Source of the DNA: Psychrobacillus sp042944905
GTDB lineage: Bacteria; Bacillota; Bacilli; Bacillales_A; Planococcaceae
Length of the DNA: 64,000 nucleotides
Direction: 5' to 3'
Assembly: GCF_042944905.1 (NCBI RefSeq)
Contig: NZ_CP168496.1
Location: 3,224,001 to 3,288,000, forward strand
Positions within the stretch are counted from its first letter, which is position 1. Every line of letters starts with the position of its first letter. Below, one piece after another: positions 45,467-56,200 of the stretch. The notes beneath the pieces were generated by a model. That model ran no database searches, had not been told where the DNA came from, and worked only from the letters and a program-made list of their open reading frames with translations. A program made the position numbers and the translations under genes.

Positions 45467-46570
45467 TCATTTAAATTTAAAATCAAAAATGGGTAAACCA
45501 TCTTTATAATCCGCTCTTATAAAGACACCTTCAAAATCTATTTCATACTTCACCGGTCTTGTTATTTTATCTTTTATGGGATGCTCTAATTCCGAAGCAA
45601 AAGAGTAAAGTTCCAAAAAGTCAGCACCTAAACCATGACTATTAGATTTATACTTTACATTATCTATATCTTCCTTTTTTATAAGAATAAAATCTGATTT
45701 TTTTATAGTCGTCTTGACAAACTGCTCTTTTTCTATATAGTCCACTAATTTATCTTCATTGCCATGAAATGATAACACTTGTGTATTTGTACTAAAATCT
45801 TTATAAAGTAAATCTAAATTTACATCATTTTTATTTTTCACTATTTTTTTCGCTAAATAATCATATTCTATAATCAATGTGGACTTTTCTATCTTCTTGT
45901 ACAAAAATCTATTACTTGTTAAATAATTTGGTTCTATATAAGCAGAATTATCTACAATTAATGAAAATAAATTTGGTACCAATCTATTGCATAGGTATAA
46001 AAGGTATGCACCATGGGATTGTCCATATCCAATTATTCTATTAGAATTAAAAACCAAATTTTCTTTACTTAGTATTAATTTAACAGCTTCAATAGTAGTG
46101 ATAATATCTATTGCTTGCATATAGCTCATGTCATTAAATTCTTCAATACTTTCATCAATATTTGCATGCACAGGAATGACAGGGGGTTTTATCTTTTTTT
46201 TAAACAATATCTCTTCGAGACAATTAGAGTCTTCATTAATTTTCTCTAACTCATTAGTTGTAAAAAATCTCTGCATAATTGGTGAATTGAAAGTGTTAAA
46301 ACTATCAAAAGATTGCATAAATTGATACCCAAAATAAGCACATTGCATAGTTATCATATTATATTTATCTGCGAAAATTTTTCTCATTTTTATATATATA
46401 TTGGAATCAATACTCCCATTAAAACCCGGAACAAAAACAAGTAATCCTGTGTTTTGATTTACTCCGTTTTGTGGAATTGAAAAGTCTATTCGTAAGTTTC
46501 GTTTTAATTCATTGGTGTAAATATTATGATGTGCTGGTATATTAATACTATGTTCTATTGACAATTTCAC
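45467..46570 (-). CDS. DUF2920-type alpha/beta hydrolase of the NRPS cluster
   Basis: 367 residues, GTG start with AAGGAGGAC upstream. Alpha/beta-hydrolase features: LLVFVPGFNGSIDSNIYIKM near residue 45, nucleophile elbow GYGQSHGAY (GxSxG) at ~185, late Asp/His region (FHGNEDKLVDYIEK; NSHGLGADFLE). The pattern matches DUF2920, known from flagellin-modification loci of Campylobacter and relatives. Last gene of the operon. Possible esterase or thioesterase of the pathway; substrate unknown. Confidence 0.75.
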   Translation of the reverse strand: MKLSIEHSINIPAHHNIYTNELKRNLRIDFSIPQNGVNQNTGLLVFVPGFNGSIDSNIYIKMRKIFADKYNMITMQCAYFGYQFMQSFDSFNTFNSPIMQRFFTTNELEKINEDSNCLEEILFKKKIKPPVIPVHANIDESIEEFNDMSYMQAIDIITTIEAVKLILSKENLVFNSNRIIGYGQSHGAYLLYLCNRLVPNLFSLIVDNSAYIEPNYLTSNRFLYKKIEKSTLIIEYDYLAKKIVKNKNDVNLDLLYKDFSTNTQVLSFHGNEDKLVDYIEKEQFVKTTIKKSDFILIKKEDIDNVKYKSNSHGLGADFLELYSFASELEHPIKDKITRPVKYEIDFEGVFIRADYKDGLPIFDFKFK

Positions 46571-46632
46571 TTGTCCTCCTTGAAAGACTATCTAATGATT
46601 CGGCTCTTGAGATTTCGCAATTTAAATATCAG

Positions 46633-48027
46633 CTAGAAATTAAAAAGTTCTTTTAGTTTTGTATAATTTACTTTTCCATTGATTAAACGAGGAATAGTAT
46701 TTTCATTAATATTAAAAAAAACAATCCAGGACTTATAAAAACCATATCTTTCAGTTAATAATTCCATAATTTTTTTGTTTAAATGATCATCTAGCATTAT
46801 AAGGAAAATCTTTTCATCATTTGAAATACTGTAACACGTAGCACCAAAGACATCAGAAATTAATGTTTCTATCTCATCTAAATTTATCCTTGTTCCATTT
46901 AACTTTGCAATTCTTTTTATTCTACCTCTAATATAAAAGTAGCCTTCATCATCTATTTCACCTAGGTCGCCAGTTTCAAGGATTCCGAATTTTTCGTCAC
47001 CCTTCTTTAAATCCATCCTATTTTTACAGTAGCCAAGCATTACATTTGGACCTTTATATATTAATTGATTGTTTTCATCAAGTTCCAGATGTCCATCTGG
47101 AATTGCATATCCAATAGAATCGCCTTTTAAAAGTGCTTTTTCAGGTGGAATATAGCTAATCCTCGCAGTAGCCTCTGTTTGTCCATACATATAATAAAAA
47201 TTAATATTCTTTTCCACAATTAATGTATTAATGAAATCTCTTGTAAATCTATTTACCCTACCTCCTGCTTGTGTCATTGTCCTTAAACTTTTGATATTTA
47301 TATTTTGAAATTTAATTTTCGATAAAATTTCATAAGTATATGGTACACCTGAAAAAGAAGTAATACTATAGAACTTACATTCCTCCCAAAAACACTTCGA
47401 AATTATTTTTTTTGAAGAAATAAGAATACTTGCACCTGATAAGAGGTGACTATTTATAATAGATAATCCATATGAATAAAACATCGGCAATGTCAAAACA
47501 GGTCTTTCTTCATTAGAGAGTTGCAAATATTTAACTATTGAACTAGCATTATCTTGTAAATTTTTATATGAAAGTTTAACCATTTTACAGCTACCTGTAG
47601 ACCCAGATGTATTTAATAAGATTGCTAAATCCTTATGAAGAGGATAAATATCGATTCCTTCTAATAAATAATGAAACATACCTCTTTTAATTTTTTCTAT
47701 ATATGAATTTTCCAATGTGAGTTGAGTAGAAGAAATAATCCATTCTGGTTGATATAATCTTATTAAATTTGTTAAATTATTCTTCACTAAATTTTGGGAT
47801 AGTAAACAAACGACATGTCTCATTTGTAATGCAGCTAGATAAGCACATATTGATTCAATGGTATTGTTTTCACAAAGAAGAAATATAAGCTTTTTTTTAT
47901 CTTCTGTTTGATCTATTCTTTTGATAAAGTCTATTTCTTGTTGAAGTTCTCCATAACTAATTTTAGTATTTTTATATATAAATGCAGTATTATCTTTTGG
48001 ATGATCTAAATCCCAAAAAAAGCTCAT
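46633..48027 (-). CDS. Stand-alone AMP-dependent ligase
   Basis: 464 residues when started at the ATG at 48027 (GAGAGG upstream; an ATG two codons earlier is possible). ANL-superfamily motifs: LNTSGSTGSCKMVKLS (A3), YGQTEATARISY (A5), ETGDLGEIDDEGYFYIRGR (A7/A8) and a C-terminal subdomain with VNYTKLK (A10 Lys). No carrier domain is attached, so it activates a small acid for a separate carrier, possibly the free ACP at 52210. Confidence 0.85.
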   Translation of the reverse strand: MSFFWDLDHPKDNTAFIYKNTKISYGELQQEIDFIKRIDQTEDKKKLIFLLCENNTIESICAYLAALQMRHVVCLLSQNLVKNNLTNLIRLYQPEWIISSTQLTLENSYIEKIKRGMFHYLLEGIDIYPLHKDLAILLNTSGSTGSCKMVKLSYKNLQDNASSIVKYLQLSNEERPVLTLPMFYSYGLSIINSHLLSGASILISSKKIISKCFWEECKFYSITSFSGVPYTYEILSKIKFQNINIKSLRTMTQAGGRVNRFTRDFINTLIVEKNINFYYMYGQTEATARISYIPPEKALLKGDSIGYAIPDGHLELDENNQLIYKGPNVMLGYCKNRMDLKKGDEKFGILETGDLGEIDDEGYFYIRGRIKRIAKLNGTRINLDEIETLISDVFGATCYSISNDEKIFLIMLDDHLNKKIMELLTERYGFYKSWIVFFNINENTIPRLINGKVNYTKLKELFNF

Positions 48028-48054
48028 ACACATGACCTCTCTTAAAGGTAAGTA

Positions 48055-48864
48055 TTAGAAAATTTTACCTTCCCCGAAACTCTCAGCAAATACTTCTAGT
48101 TTTATTGAATTATCAACAATTAGCAAAAGTTTTTCTAGATAATCAATTTTATTTGTATTTTGTTTACAAAAATTAATTATGCTTTGTGTGTCATTTTTAA
48201 TAAAAACTAATTCTTTTATCTCATCTTGCTTAGAAGATGATCTGAATTTCTCAAAAGAATTATATAATTCCTGTGAGTCCATATTAAGATTTACGATATA
48301 ACATATTCCAAACAAAGACCAAAATTTTCTAGTTGTAATATAATTCCTACTTACTTCAATTTCATCATTTTCTAAATCTATACCTATTTCTTCCTTGAAT
48401 TCTCTTTTTAATGTTTGGATTGGATCTATAAAGCCGTCAATTATATCCTGTTTGTCAATACCTCCTCCAATACACTGAATTATATTAGGAAATGAAGTAT
48501 TATCATTCATCTTTCCTAATACAATAGTATTATCATTAGTAACTATAAGCCCTCCGACTGCAATGGCTTTACATATATTATTGTCATATATTTTATTATC
48601 GAGCATATAAGAATAATGTGCATAATTAGAGATATTCATATCGATATTAATTAAATGATTATTATTTGATATGCTTTTAATATTGAAAATTGGCCCATTA
48701 AATAATTTAGGATTTTTATTAACTTTACCTTCCCAATATTTTTTAATTTTTATATCTTCATCAAAGGAAAAACAAAACTTTTCATCTAACAATTTAATTT
48801 TCACTAAATTCCTATTAATATAAATCTTATTTTCATAAAGCGTTTCTTTTAACACAGTTGTCAA
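48055..48864 (-). CDS. Nudix-domain protein, copy 2
   Basis: 269 residues, TTG start with AAAGGTGG upstream. The N-terminal ~90 residues are unassigned; the Nudix domain has the box GGGIDKQDI...LKREFKEEIGID, i.e. REFKEEIG with Glu residues for metal binding. Paralog of the next gene; both share the extension and GPIFNIKSI/GPIYSIAEI motif. Nudix enzymes cleave nucleoside diphosphate-X compounds, so this cluster may handle a nucleotide-linked intermediate (inference). Confidence 0.82.
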   Translation of the reverse strand: MTTVLKETLYENKIYINRNLVKIKLLDEKFCFSFDEDIKIKKYWEGKVNKNPKLFNGPIFNIKSISNNNHLINIDMNISNYAHYSYMLDNKIYDNNICKAIAVGGLIVTNDNTIVLGKMNDNTSFPNIIQCIGGGIDKQDIIDGFIDPIQTLKREFKEEIGIDLENDEIEVSRNYITTRKFWSLFGICYIVNLNMDSQELYNSFEKFRSSSKQDEIKELVFIKNDTQSIINFCKQNTNKIDYLEKLLLIVDNSIKLEVFAESFGEGKIF

Positions 48865-48894
48865 TTATGATTCCACCTTTCTCACTGAAAAGCT

Positions 48895-49662
48895 TTATAG
48901 CCATTTTTCGCATTTTTCTTTCCCGATATCTACTAATAACAAATTATTTAGGTAATCAATCTTTATCAAATTTTCATTATTAATAAATTTTACTAAACTT
49001 TCAGTTTCCCTTTTTACATATATTAATTTTTGGAGTTCATTTGTTCCTTTAGAGTTTTTTTGATGTACAATAAAAATCTCATCTAATTCCTTACTTGTTA
49101 ATGAAAGTTCAATTACAAAACAGATACCAATATAAGAAAGATTCTTTCTTGTAATAATATATTTATTTTGGCTTGCATTATTTACTATATTGTCTTCTAA
49201 AGATAAACCTATTTCTTCTTTAACTTCTCGTTTAACTGATTCCCATGTATTAAAAATATTATCTCTTATATCTATTGGATCAATAGCGCCTCCTGGACAT
49301 TGTATGACATTCGGATATGAAGTATGTTCAGCCATAATCCCTAAACAATAAAAATTATCCTTTGTAATAAGAAGAGCACTGACAGCAACCGAACGACAAA
49401 CATGATCACCTATGAATCCAGTACTTTTGGAGTGTAAAAAGTGTGAATAACTACTTCTACACATGTGGATATTTATATAATCATCAGCCTTTACGATTTC
49501 TGCTATACTATAAATTGGTCCATTAAATAAAGAATTGTTACTAGCTAATTTCGTTTCCCAGAGTTTATTTACATCTTCCTTAATCTTTTCAGGCAACGAA
49601 ATTTTTTCTTCAGTATCAATAATACTCAAATTTTTGGGTGATAAAAAAATGTTATTTATCAA
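48895..49662 (-). CDS. Nudix-domain protein, copy 1
   Basis: 255 residues, TTG start with GAGAGGAAG upstream. Nudix box PGGAIDPIDI...VKREVKEEIGLS. Same N-terminal extension (KLWETKLASNNSLFNGPIYS) as the neighbour, so a tandem duplication. The gap to the neighbouring genes is only 13-30 nt. The long loop between GG and REXXEE is unlike canonical MutT boxes and may mean altered activity. Confidence 0.82.
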   Translation of the reverse strand: MINNIFLSPKNLSIIDTEEKISLPEKIKEDVNKLWETKLASNNSLFNGPIYSIAEIVKADDYINIHMCRSSYSHFLHSKSTGFIGDHVCRSVAVSALLITKDNFYCLGIMAEHTSYPNVIQCPGGAIDPIDIRDNIFNTWESVKREVKEEIGLSLEDNIVNNASQNKYIITRKNLSYIGICFVIELSLTSKELDEIFIVHQKNSKGTNELQKLIYVKRETESLVKFINNENLIKIDYLNNLLLVDIGKEKCEKWL

Positions 49663-49675
49663 ACTGATCTTCCTC

Positions 49676-50872
49676 TCAATTTTTTAGACAGCTAAAAATT
49701 TTTGATTTACCACTAGCAGATAATAAAATATTATCTACAAATCTAAAATCTATTTTACAATTCTTCCCTAAAGATTCAGAAACTTCCTTTTGTATAATCT
49801 GTAAAACTAAATCAGAAAATTTATTTTTCTTTACAATGTAAAATACAAAGTAGTTATTTTCCAATTGGTCAACTTTAAAACTATCAATATAGTCCATGTT
49901 TTTCCATATTAGCGAATGAACAATTCTTTTAAAGAAAATATCACCTACGACACCCTTGGTTCCCTTTATTATGTCGGCTTTTCTGCCACTAAGAGCTTGA
50001 ATTATTTGGGTTTTTTTTCCACACGCGCAATCGAGGGAAGATATTTTTCCTAAATCCTCCAAATTATATCTTATTAAAGGCATAACTTTATTATACAGAC
50101 TAGTAATTGTAATCTCCCCAAATCCTTGTGGTAAATCGGCATTAAGATTGGTGTTATTTATGCTCTCAACGTAAAGCAAATTATTCAACACATGTAATTC
50201 TCCTTGAGGACATTCATAAGCAATACACCAACATTCTCTGGTACCATAATGATTAATTGTTTTACAACCAAAGATATTCTCAATATATCTTCTTTGGCTT
50301 TGTTCAACGTATTCACCAGCCAATTCGATATATTTTATACTTTTATTGTTATAATCAATTTCTCCTCTTTCTATTGCCTGTGCGTATTTTTCGATAACTG
50401 AGACTGAAGTCCATAACCATCTTGGTGAAAATGACATTAATTTATCAAAACAATGCCTCATATTGGAATTATCAAAATTTGTGAAATCACCTATATAATT
50501 TTTACTTCCGTTACCAGTAAGAGAAAAGAAATTTTCCATTGTTACATACGGATCCCATCTTCTTCTTTCTTTCCATTGTGATATAGCAGCAATGGATCTT
50601 TCGGAGTTAGACTTTAAACATTTTAGAGGTTCACCGTTTGTTCCGCTAGTAAGTTGTTGTATTATTTTTTCATTAGTTTTCGATATATATATATCAAAGT
50701 TATCTTTAATTTCTCTTTTGGTAATAATCGGCATAGAATTAAATATACTCATTATATCGCCATTTAAATCTATATTTTCTTTATTAAATATATTACGAAA
50801 ATAATTATTGTTAGTGTCCAAGTAACTAAATAATTCTCTTAGTTTTCTCTCATTCTTTAATATATAGTCTAT
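49676..50872 (-). CDS. PaaK/CapK-like adenylate-forming ligase
   Basis: About 398 residues if started at the ATA at 50872 after a GAGG site; 381 from the TTG at 50821. The longer form includes the family-typical N-terminus (KLRELFSYLDTNNNYFRNIF), so the true start lies before the TTG, although no ATG/GTG/TTG is present there. Motifs: QLTSGTNGEPLKCLK (P-loop), NHYGTRECWCIAYEC, RYNLEDLGKI and a CACGKK Cys cluster. These enzymes activate aryl or acyl acids. Starter-unit loading onto a carrier protein is the likely job. Confidence 0.8.
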   Translation of the reverse strand: MDYILKNERKLRELFSYLDTNNNYFRNIFNKENIDLNGDIMSIFNSMPIITKREIKDNFDIYISKTNEKIIQQLTSGTNGEPLKCLKSNSERSIAAISQWKERRRWDPYVTMENFFSLTGNGSKNYIGDFTNFDNSNMRHCFDKLMSFSPRWLWTSVSVIEKYAQAIERGEIDYNNKSIKYIELAGEYVEQSQRRYIENIFGCKTINHYGTRECWCIAYECPQGELHVLNNLLYVESINNTNLNADLPQGFGEITITSLYNKVMPLIRYNLEDLGKISSLDCACGKKTQIIQALSGRKADIIKGTKGVVGDIFFKRIVHSLIWKNMDYIDSFKVDQLENNYFVFYIVKKNKFSDLVLQIIQKEVSESLGKNCKIDFRFVDNILLSASGKSKIFSCLKN

Positions 50873-50882
50873 TAATAAAACC

Positions 50883-52169
50883 TCATTTCATTAAATTTGC
50901 TACTTCTTCATCATTTATTATTTTTTCACTTACTAATTTTTCTAATATTTTGTCAAAAGCGTTTACACTGGTTTCTTTGAATATTATATCTCCATCTTGA
51001 GGATCTTCTAATTGGTACTCCTTAAAAATATCATTTATAAAATAACCTTCTGGATCAATATAAAGTAATTTTTTCCCACTGTTTCGAGCCGCTGCATGAA
51101 TTTTCCTTCTATCAGCATGGCTACCAATCACTATTAGTGATTTAGCTTCTGGGTGAAAATTAATTTCTGGTATAATATGTTGTTCCTCGTATCTTCTTAC
51201 ATAGTTTTCCTCGAGACCTAATTTTAAAGGCAGACCATCAAAATTATTCGTAATTATAGGACCAACTATCAAATTTTTATCTGTAAATAATTTAAGTATC
51301 TTATGAAACCTTGTTGGTTCAGCAAAAAAGCAACTTTTATACATTGTAGTAAACAATTTATAGATATTTTCAGTATTTAGAGCAATGTCATATGCTAATT
51401 TATCTTCTTTAGCACCCAAAATAAATTTATTTTCTTTCTTATCAGTTACATAATATACATCATGAAGAAAATTAAGTGCAGGTATCCCAGCCTCTATTGA
51501 AGGACCACATCCAAGCTCAACTTGAGCAGGAAAATAATCTAATACATCTTTTAAATCATCTACAATAATTGGTTTTCCTCTAAAATCTCTTTTTCTTTGA
51601 CCTTTATTAAACACATCCCATGGTTTTTTTTGAATTTCAGAAGGTACCTTAAAGTTAGATGAAGTAATTGTTAATTCTAAAATACAGTAATCCTCCGGAT
51701 ATATTCTATTTTGTTTAATATCTTCAGGATGAGAATCCAAAAAAGAAAGTTTATAGTTCAGTGAATCTTTTAAATAAACTTCATGACTTCCTTTTTCATC
51801 AATATAGTCTAAGTCTTTTAACCAATCACCTTTTATTAAAGCTTCTCTTATATTATTGCTATATTCATTAATTTCTGAACTAGGAAAGCATAGATGTATC
51901 CAAACATATGTTTCTATCAATGCTAAGTCCTTAGTACCTAGTTCATTATTTACTAGATCATATGTATGAAGATAATGAATCATCCTTCTTCTTTTATCAT
52001 CTAAATTTTTCCATCCTGATTGCCTACGCGTGTTAAACTCTTGAGTTCTTCTCCACAAGCCTTCTTCAATCTTTCTATTCCATTCACCCTGTGGTAAATC
52101 ATAATATTTCTTCCAATGTTCTTCAGATATTTTATCCAAATTTTCACTTATCATAAGTGGTAATTTCAA
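50883..52169 (-). CDS. Sir2-like protein of the NRPS cluster
   Basis: 428 residues from a TTG at 52169, chosen for GGGAGG 8 nt upstream; a TTG at 52226 inside the ACP gene is the alternative (447 residues). The N-terminal half (to ~215) is helical and unassigned. The C-terminal half has Sir2 hallmarks: LGCGPSIEAGIPALNF (GAGxSxxSGIP), ITNNFDGLPLKLG (TQNxDGLH) and LIVIGSHADRRKIHAAARNS (GTSL...PAA), closing with LLYIDPEGYF. The Arg of GIPxFR is Asn. Sir2 proteins use NAD to deacylate or simply cleave it. Its place next to an ACP gene is unusual. Confidence 0.72.
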   Translation of the reverse strand: MKLPLMISENLDKISEEHWKKYYDLPQGEWNRKIEEGLWRRTQEFNTRRQSGWKNLDDKRRRMIHYLHTYDLVNNELGTKDLALIETYVWIHLCFPSSEINEYSNNIREALIKGDWLKDLDYIDEKGSHEVYLKDSLNYKLSFLDSHPEDIKQNRIYPEDYCILELTITSSNFKVPSEIQKKPWDVFNKGQRKRDFRGKPIIVDDLKDVLDYFPAQVELGCGPSIEAGIPALNFLHDVYYVTDKKENKFILGAKEDKLAYDIALNTENIYKLFTTMYKSCFFAEPTRFHKILKLFTDKNLIVGPIITNNFDGLPLKLGLEENYVRRYEEQHIIPEINFHPEAKSLIVIGSHADRRKIHAAARNSGKKLLYIDPEGYFINDIFKEYQLEDPQDGDIIFKETSVNAFDKILEKLVSEKIINDEEVANLMK

Positions 52170-52209
52170 TATTCTTTCCTCCCATTTCTTTCTTTGTATT
52201 AAGGAAAAA

Positions 52210-52446
52210 CTAAATTGCCTTTTCAACTAATCTCATAAACGAACCGAATGTTGATAATCCTTCAACAAACAAATCTTCCTCGTCAAACATAAAATCAAAG
52301 TGTTCCTCTATATCAATTATAAGTTGTATCATTTGCAAGGAATCAAAACCAAATTCCTCTATCAAACTTGAATCTTCCTTAATTTCTTCTGCTGTGAGTT
52401 GCCCCTTCGAATTATTTATAATTAACTCTTTGATTATATTCTCCAT
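52210..52446 (-). CDS. Free-standing acyl/peptidyl carrier protein
   Basis: 78 residues. Phosphopantetheine attachment Ser36 in GFDSLQMIQL; acidic helix II and III as in ACPs. GGAGGAATTAAA precedes the ATG. Lies between tatD and the sir2-like gene in the operon. Probably carries the acid activated by one of the two free ligases. Confidence 0.9.
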   Translation of the reverse strand: MENIIKELIINNSKGQLTAEEIKEDSSLIEEFGFDSLQMIQLIIDIEEHFDFMFDEEDLFVEGLSTFGSFMRLVEKAI

Positions 52447-52479
52447 TTTAATTCCTCCGATGTATTAATTTAGCAATTA

Positions 52480-53241
52480 TTAGAATTGAAATAATCTTCT
52501 TGCATTTTCAGTTGTAACATTTGAAACCTCTTCAAAACTTTTACCAGTTATCTGAGCAATTGTTTCTATTACATACTTAACGTTTCCCGGATAATTTCTT
52601 TTAACTTTAAAATGTTCTGGTGAAATATAAGGGCTATCAGTTTCCACCAATATTTTATCTAAACTAATCCTCTTAATCACATTAAATATATCCTGTTTTT
52701 GATTAAGTGTAATATTACCTGCAATGGAAATATGTAGTCCCATATTAATATAGCTCTTTGCTAAATCTTCATTTCCATTAAAACAATGAATAACCCCTCC
52801 TTTCCTTGGTATTTTAATATTATTCAGAATTTCAATAATTTCCTCATCCGCATTATTACTATGAATTATTATGGGTAAATCCAATTCTTTTGCTAGTTCC
52901 ACTTGTTTAATAAAACAATCTCTTTGTACTTTTTTCATATTTTCATTTAAATTATAATGGAGACCAATTTCTCCTATTGCAACAACTTTACTTCGTTGTG
53001 CAAGTTTCTTTAAATCGTTAATTACTTTAACGCATAGCTCATCTGAATTGATAGGGTGTATTCCAACTGCTGCATATAAAAAGTCATGTTTTTCTGCCAA
53101 TAGAACAGTTTTAGATGATGTCTCATAATTAGTTCCTACATTCACTATTCCAGTAACACCTTCATTAATGCATTTTTCTAATATTTTTATTCTATCCCTA
53201 GCAAAGTAAATGCTGTCTATATGAGCATGACTGTCGATCAT
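52480..53241 (-). CDS. TatD-family metal-dependent hydrolase in the NRPS operon
   Basis: 253 residues with all TatD signatures: MIDSHAHID, AVGIHP, IGEIGLHYN, PIIIHSNNADEE, GVIHCFNG and ILVETDSPYISPE. TatD proteins are Mg-dependent DNases/exonucleases, normally housekeeping. Here the start overlaps the NRPS stop in ATGA, so it is fully part of the biosynthetic operon. Possible tailoring hydrolase or a recruited TatD; the full metal-ligand set suggests activity. Confidence 0.88.
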   Translation of the reverse strand: MIDSHAHIDSIYFARDRIKILEKCINEGVTGIVNVGTNYETSSKTVLLAEKHDFLYAAVGIHPINSDELCVKVINDLKKLAQRSKVVAIGEIGLHYNLNENMKKVQRDCFIKQVELAKELDLPIIIHSNNADEEIIEILNNIKIPRKGGVIHCFNGNEDLAKSYINMGLHISIAGNITLNQKQDIFNVIKRISLDKILVETDSPYISPEHFKVKRNYPGNVKYVIETIAQITGKSFEEVSNVTTENARRLFQF

Positions 53242-56200
53242 ATAACCCCTTCTTTCTTATCTCCCTTTAAAATTCTTTCAATAATCTTTGCATTTCTTTT
53301 AACAAATCGATCATCTGATAACATCATCCTATGCAAACCAGAACCATTAGAAATATAAGCATTCTTTTTGGTGAACTTTTGCCAATTGTTTTGAAGATGA
53401 TGTCTTTCGCTTTTTGGAGATATAGAAAAAGCTTTCATAACATGTATATTAGATGATATTATTCCCTGATAAACCATTTCATTTAGATACTTATAATAAG
53501 ATTCGACTTTTCTAAAAAATTGTTCTTTTGCATAAGTATCTTTAATTATTTCTACAAAACTTTCATCTTTTTCTCTCATATTTTTGTATTCTTCAAAAGA
53601 TTTTTTAAGCGCTTCTTCTGAAGTTACTGATTTTATATTAATGGGTTCAACATCCATAATGATTAAATCTGAAACTTCATTTCCGTACTTTTCTAATGAT
53701 GCTGCAACTTGATATGCCAAGTGTCCACCTGCAGAGTACCCCAATAATATATACGGGCCATTAGGTTGAGCATGTGTTATTGCTTCTATATACATATCTA
53801 TTTTGTTTTCCTCTTCTAAATAATCAAAAGCATATAATGAATAGTCTTCTAAATTATTAGCAAGCTTTTGATATGCAAGACCAAATCCACCTATAGGAGG
53901 AAAAGCAAATATTCTTAAATCTTTTTGTGCATTTAATAAAATTGGAGAATTCCTTAAGTCATCATTCTTATCTAAACTTACAATATAATTTGAAAGCTGT
54001 TTAATAGTTTGATTTTGTAGCAGTCCTTTTAAAGGTATATGATCACCCAAAAATCTATTTACTTGAGAAATAACTAATAATAGTTTTAACGAGTGTCCAC
54101 CTAAATCAAAGAAGTTATCGTTTATACCTATCTTTTTGACACCTAAAGTTTCACTCCATATCTCTACCAACTTTTCCTCAACTTCATTTCTCGGTGACTC
54201 ATATTCATCTAAGATCAGGTTCTCTATATTTGGCTCTGGAAGTGCCTTTCTATCTATTTTTCCATTCGGTGTCAATGGCATATTTTCCAGTTGGACGATA
54301 TATGCTGGTACCATGTAATCTGGTAATCCTTTTTTTATAAAATTCTTTAATTCCAAATTGTTAACTTCGTCCTCACAAACTATATATGCACATAAGTATT
54401 TCCCGTTTTCTTTATTGTCTCTGGATACTACAATTGCTTCGCTAACTGCTCTGTGTTGTAGTAATCCATCTTCCACTTCCCCTAATTCAATTCTAAAACC
54501 TCTAATTTTAACTTGATTATCGATTCTTCCTAAAAACTCAACATTCCCATCCGGCAGCCATCTTGCCAAGTCTCCTGTTTTATACATCTTTGTTCCTGGT
54601 TCGAATGGGTTAGCAACAAATTTCTCTTTTGTTAACTCTGGCCGGTTTAGATACCCTCGAGCAATTCCTTTACCAGCAATATATAGTTCTCCACATACTT
54701 CCATCGGCTGCATCTTTTGATTTTTATCTAAAATATAAAATTTAGTATTATCCAAGGGCTTGCCTATTGGAGTATTTGATATATCCGGTATATTCTCATA
54801 AGATGATTCATAATAACTTGAATCTATAGTGGCCTCGGTGACCCCATAACTATTTAAAATTCTTATTTGGTTGCCATACTCCTCGACCAAAGTTTTGTAA
54901 TCACTTATGGAACAGCTATCTGATCCTAAAATTAAAAGTCGAAGATTTTCAAGTTTCAACTTTTTTTGCTTCAAATACCTTGTAAAGGCTAAAATATGAT
55001 TTGGTGTTGATTCAAAAATGGTGATCTTTTCACTCATTATTATTTCGAACAACTTTTGCATATCTAGCTTAGTTTCATACGAAACAATATGCATAGTTCC
55101 TCCACTTAATAAACTTCTAGATAAATCACCTGCGAAAACATCAAACGATACCCCGGCTAATTGCAATAAATTAACATCAAAATCGTTTAATCTATAGTGT
55201 CTTCTCCAAAAATATGTAGCATTTACTAGATTATTATTCTGAACCATTACACCTTTAGGGTTTCCTGTTGTTCCTGAAGTATAGATAATATATGCTAGAT
55301 CCTCTGGATTATAAATTGGGTTTATGTTTTCAGTGCTTTGCTCAAAGTTCTCTGAGCAATACAGGTCAACTAATAAACCATTAAAAGAAAGTTTATCCAT
55401 GAAATCAGTTTGAGTAATTAAAAAATCACATTGGGAATCACTTAACAAATAGTTAATTCGATCCTCAGGGTAATTAGGATCTATTGGCAAATAAGCTACT
55501 CCTGCTTTTAAAATCCCCATTATTCCTACTACCATTTGCAGTGATCTTTCTACCATTATCCCTACGATTGAATTCGCTTTAACACCTTTTGCTATTAAGA
55601 CTCTTGCCAAAGAATTTGCTCTATCATTTAGCTCTTGATAAGTTAAATGTCTGTCCTCAAACTTGACTGCCATCTTATTAGGTTCTTTTTCTACTTGTTC
55701 TTCAAACATTTTCTGAATCGTCATATCTTCTGGATATTCCGTTTTGGTATTATTGAATTCCAACAATAATTGATTTTTTTCTTTTTCCACCAACAAATCT
55801 ATGGCAGATATTTTAGTTACTCTATCTAGAATTATTGTAGATAATATTTTTTTATAATGTTTACTTATTTTCTCTATACTTTCACTATTAAACAAATTGG
55901 TACAATACTCAAAATTAAGTTCTAAAGTTTCTTCTTGTTCTACTACATTTAATGTAATATCAAACTTCGATGTTTTATTTTCAAAATCATGTAACCTAAA
56001 AGTCGTTCCCACTAGTTCTAGTTCCTTGCCCTCAAAGGCATCATCCATACTAAACATCACGTCAAATAATGGGTTTCTTCCCGCATCCCTTCTTATATTT
56101 AAGTTTTCTATTAGTTTTTCCAATTGATAATCTTGATTTTCATACGCTGTTAACAAGCTACTTTTTATTTCTTTTAAAAATTCATCGTATGATTTTTCGC

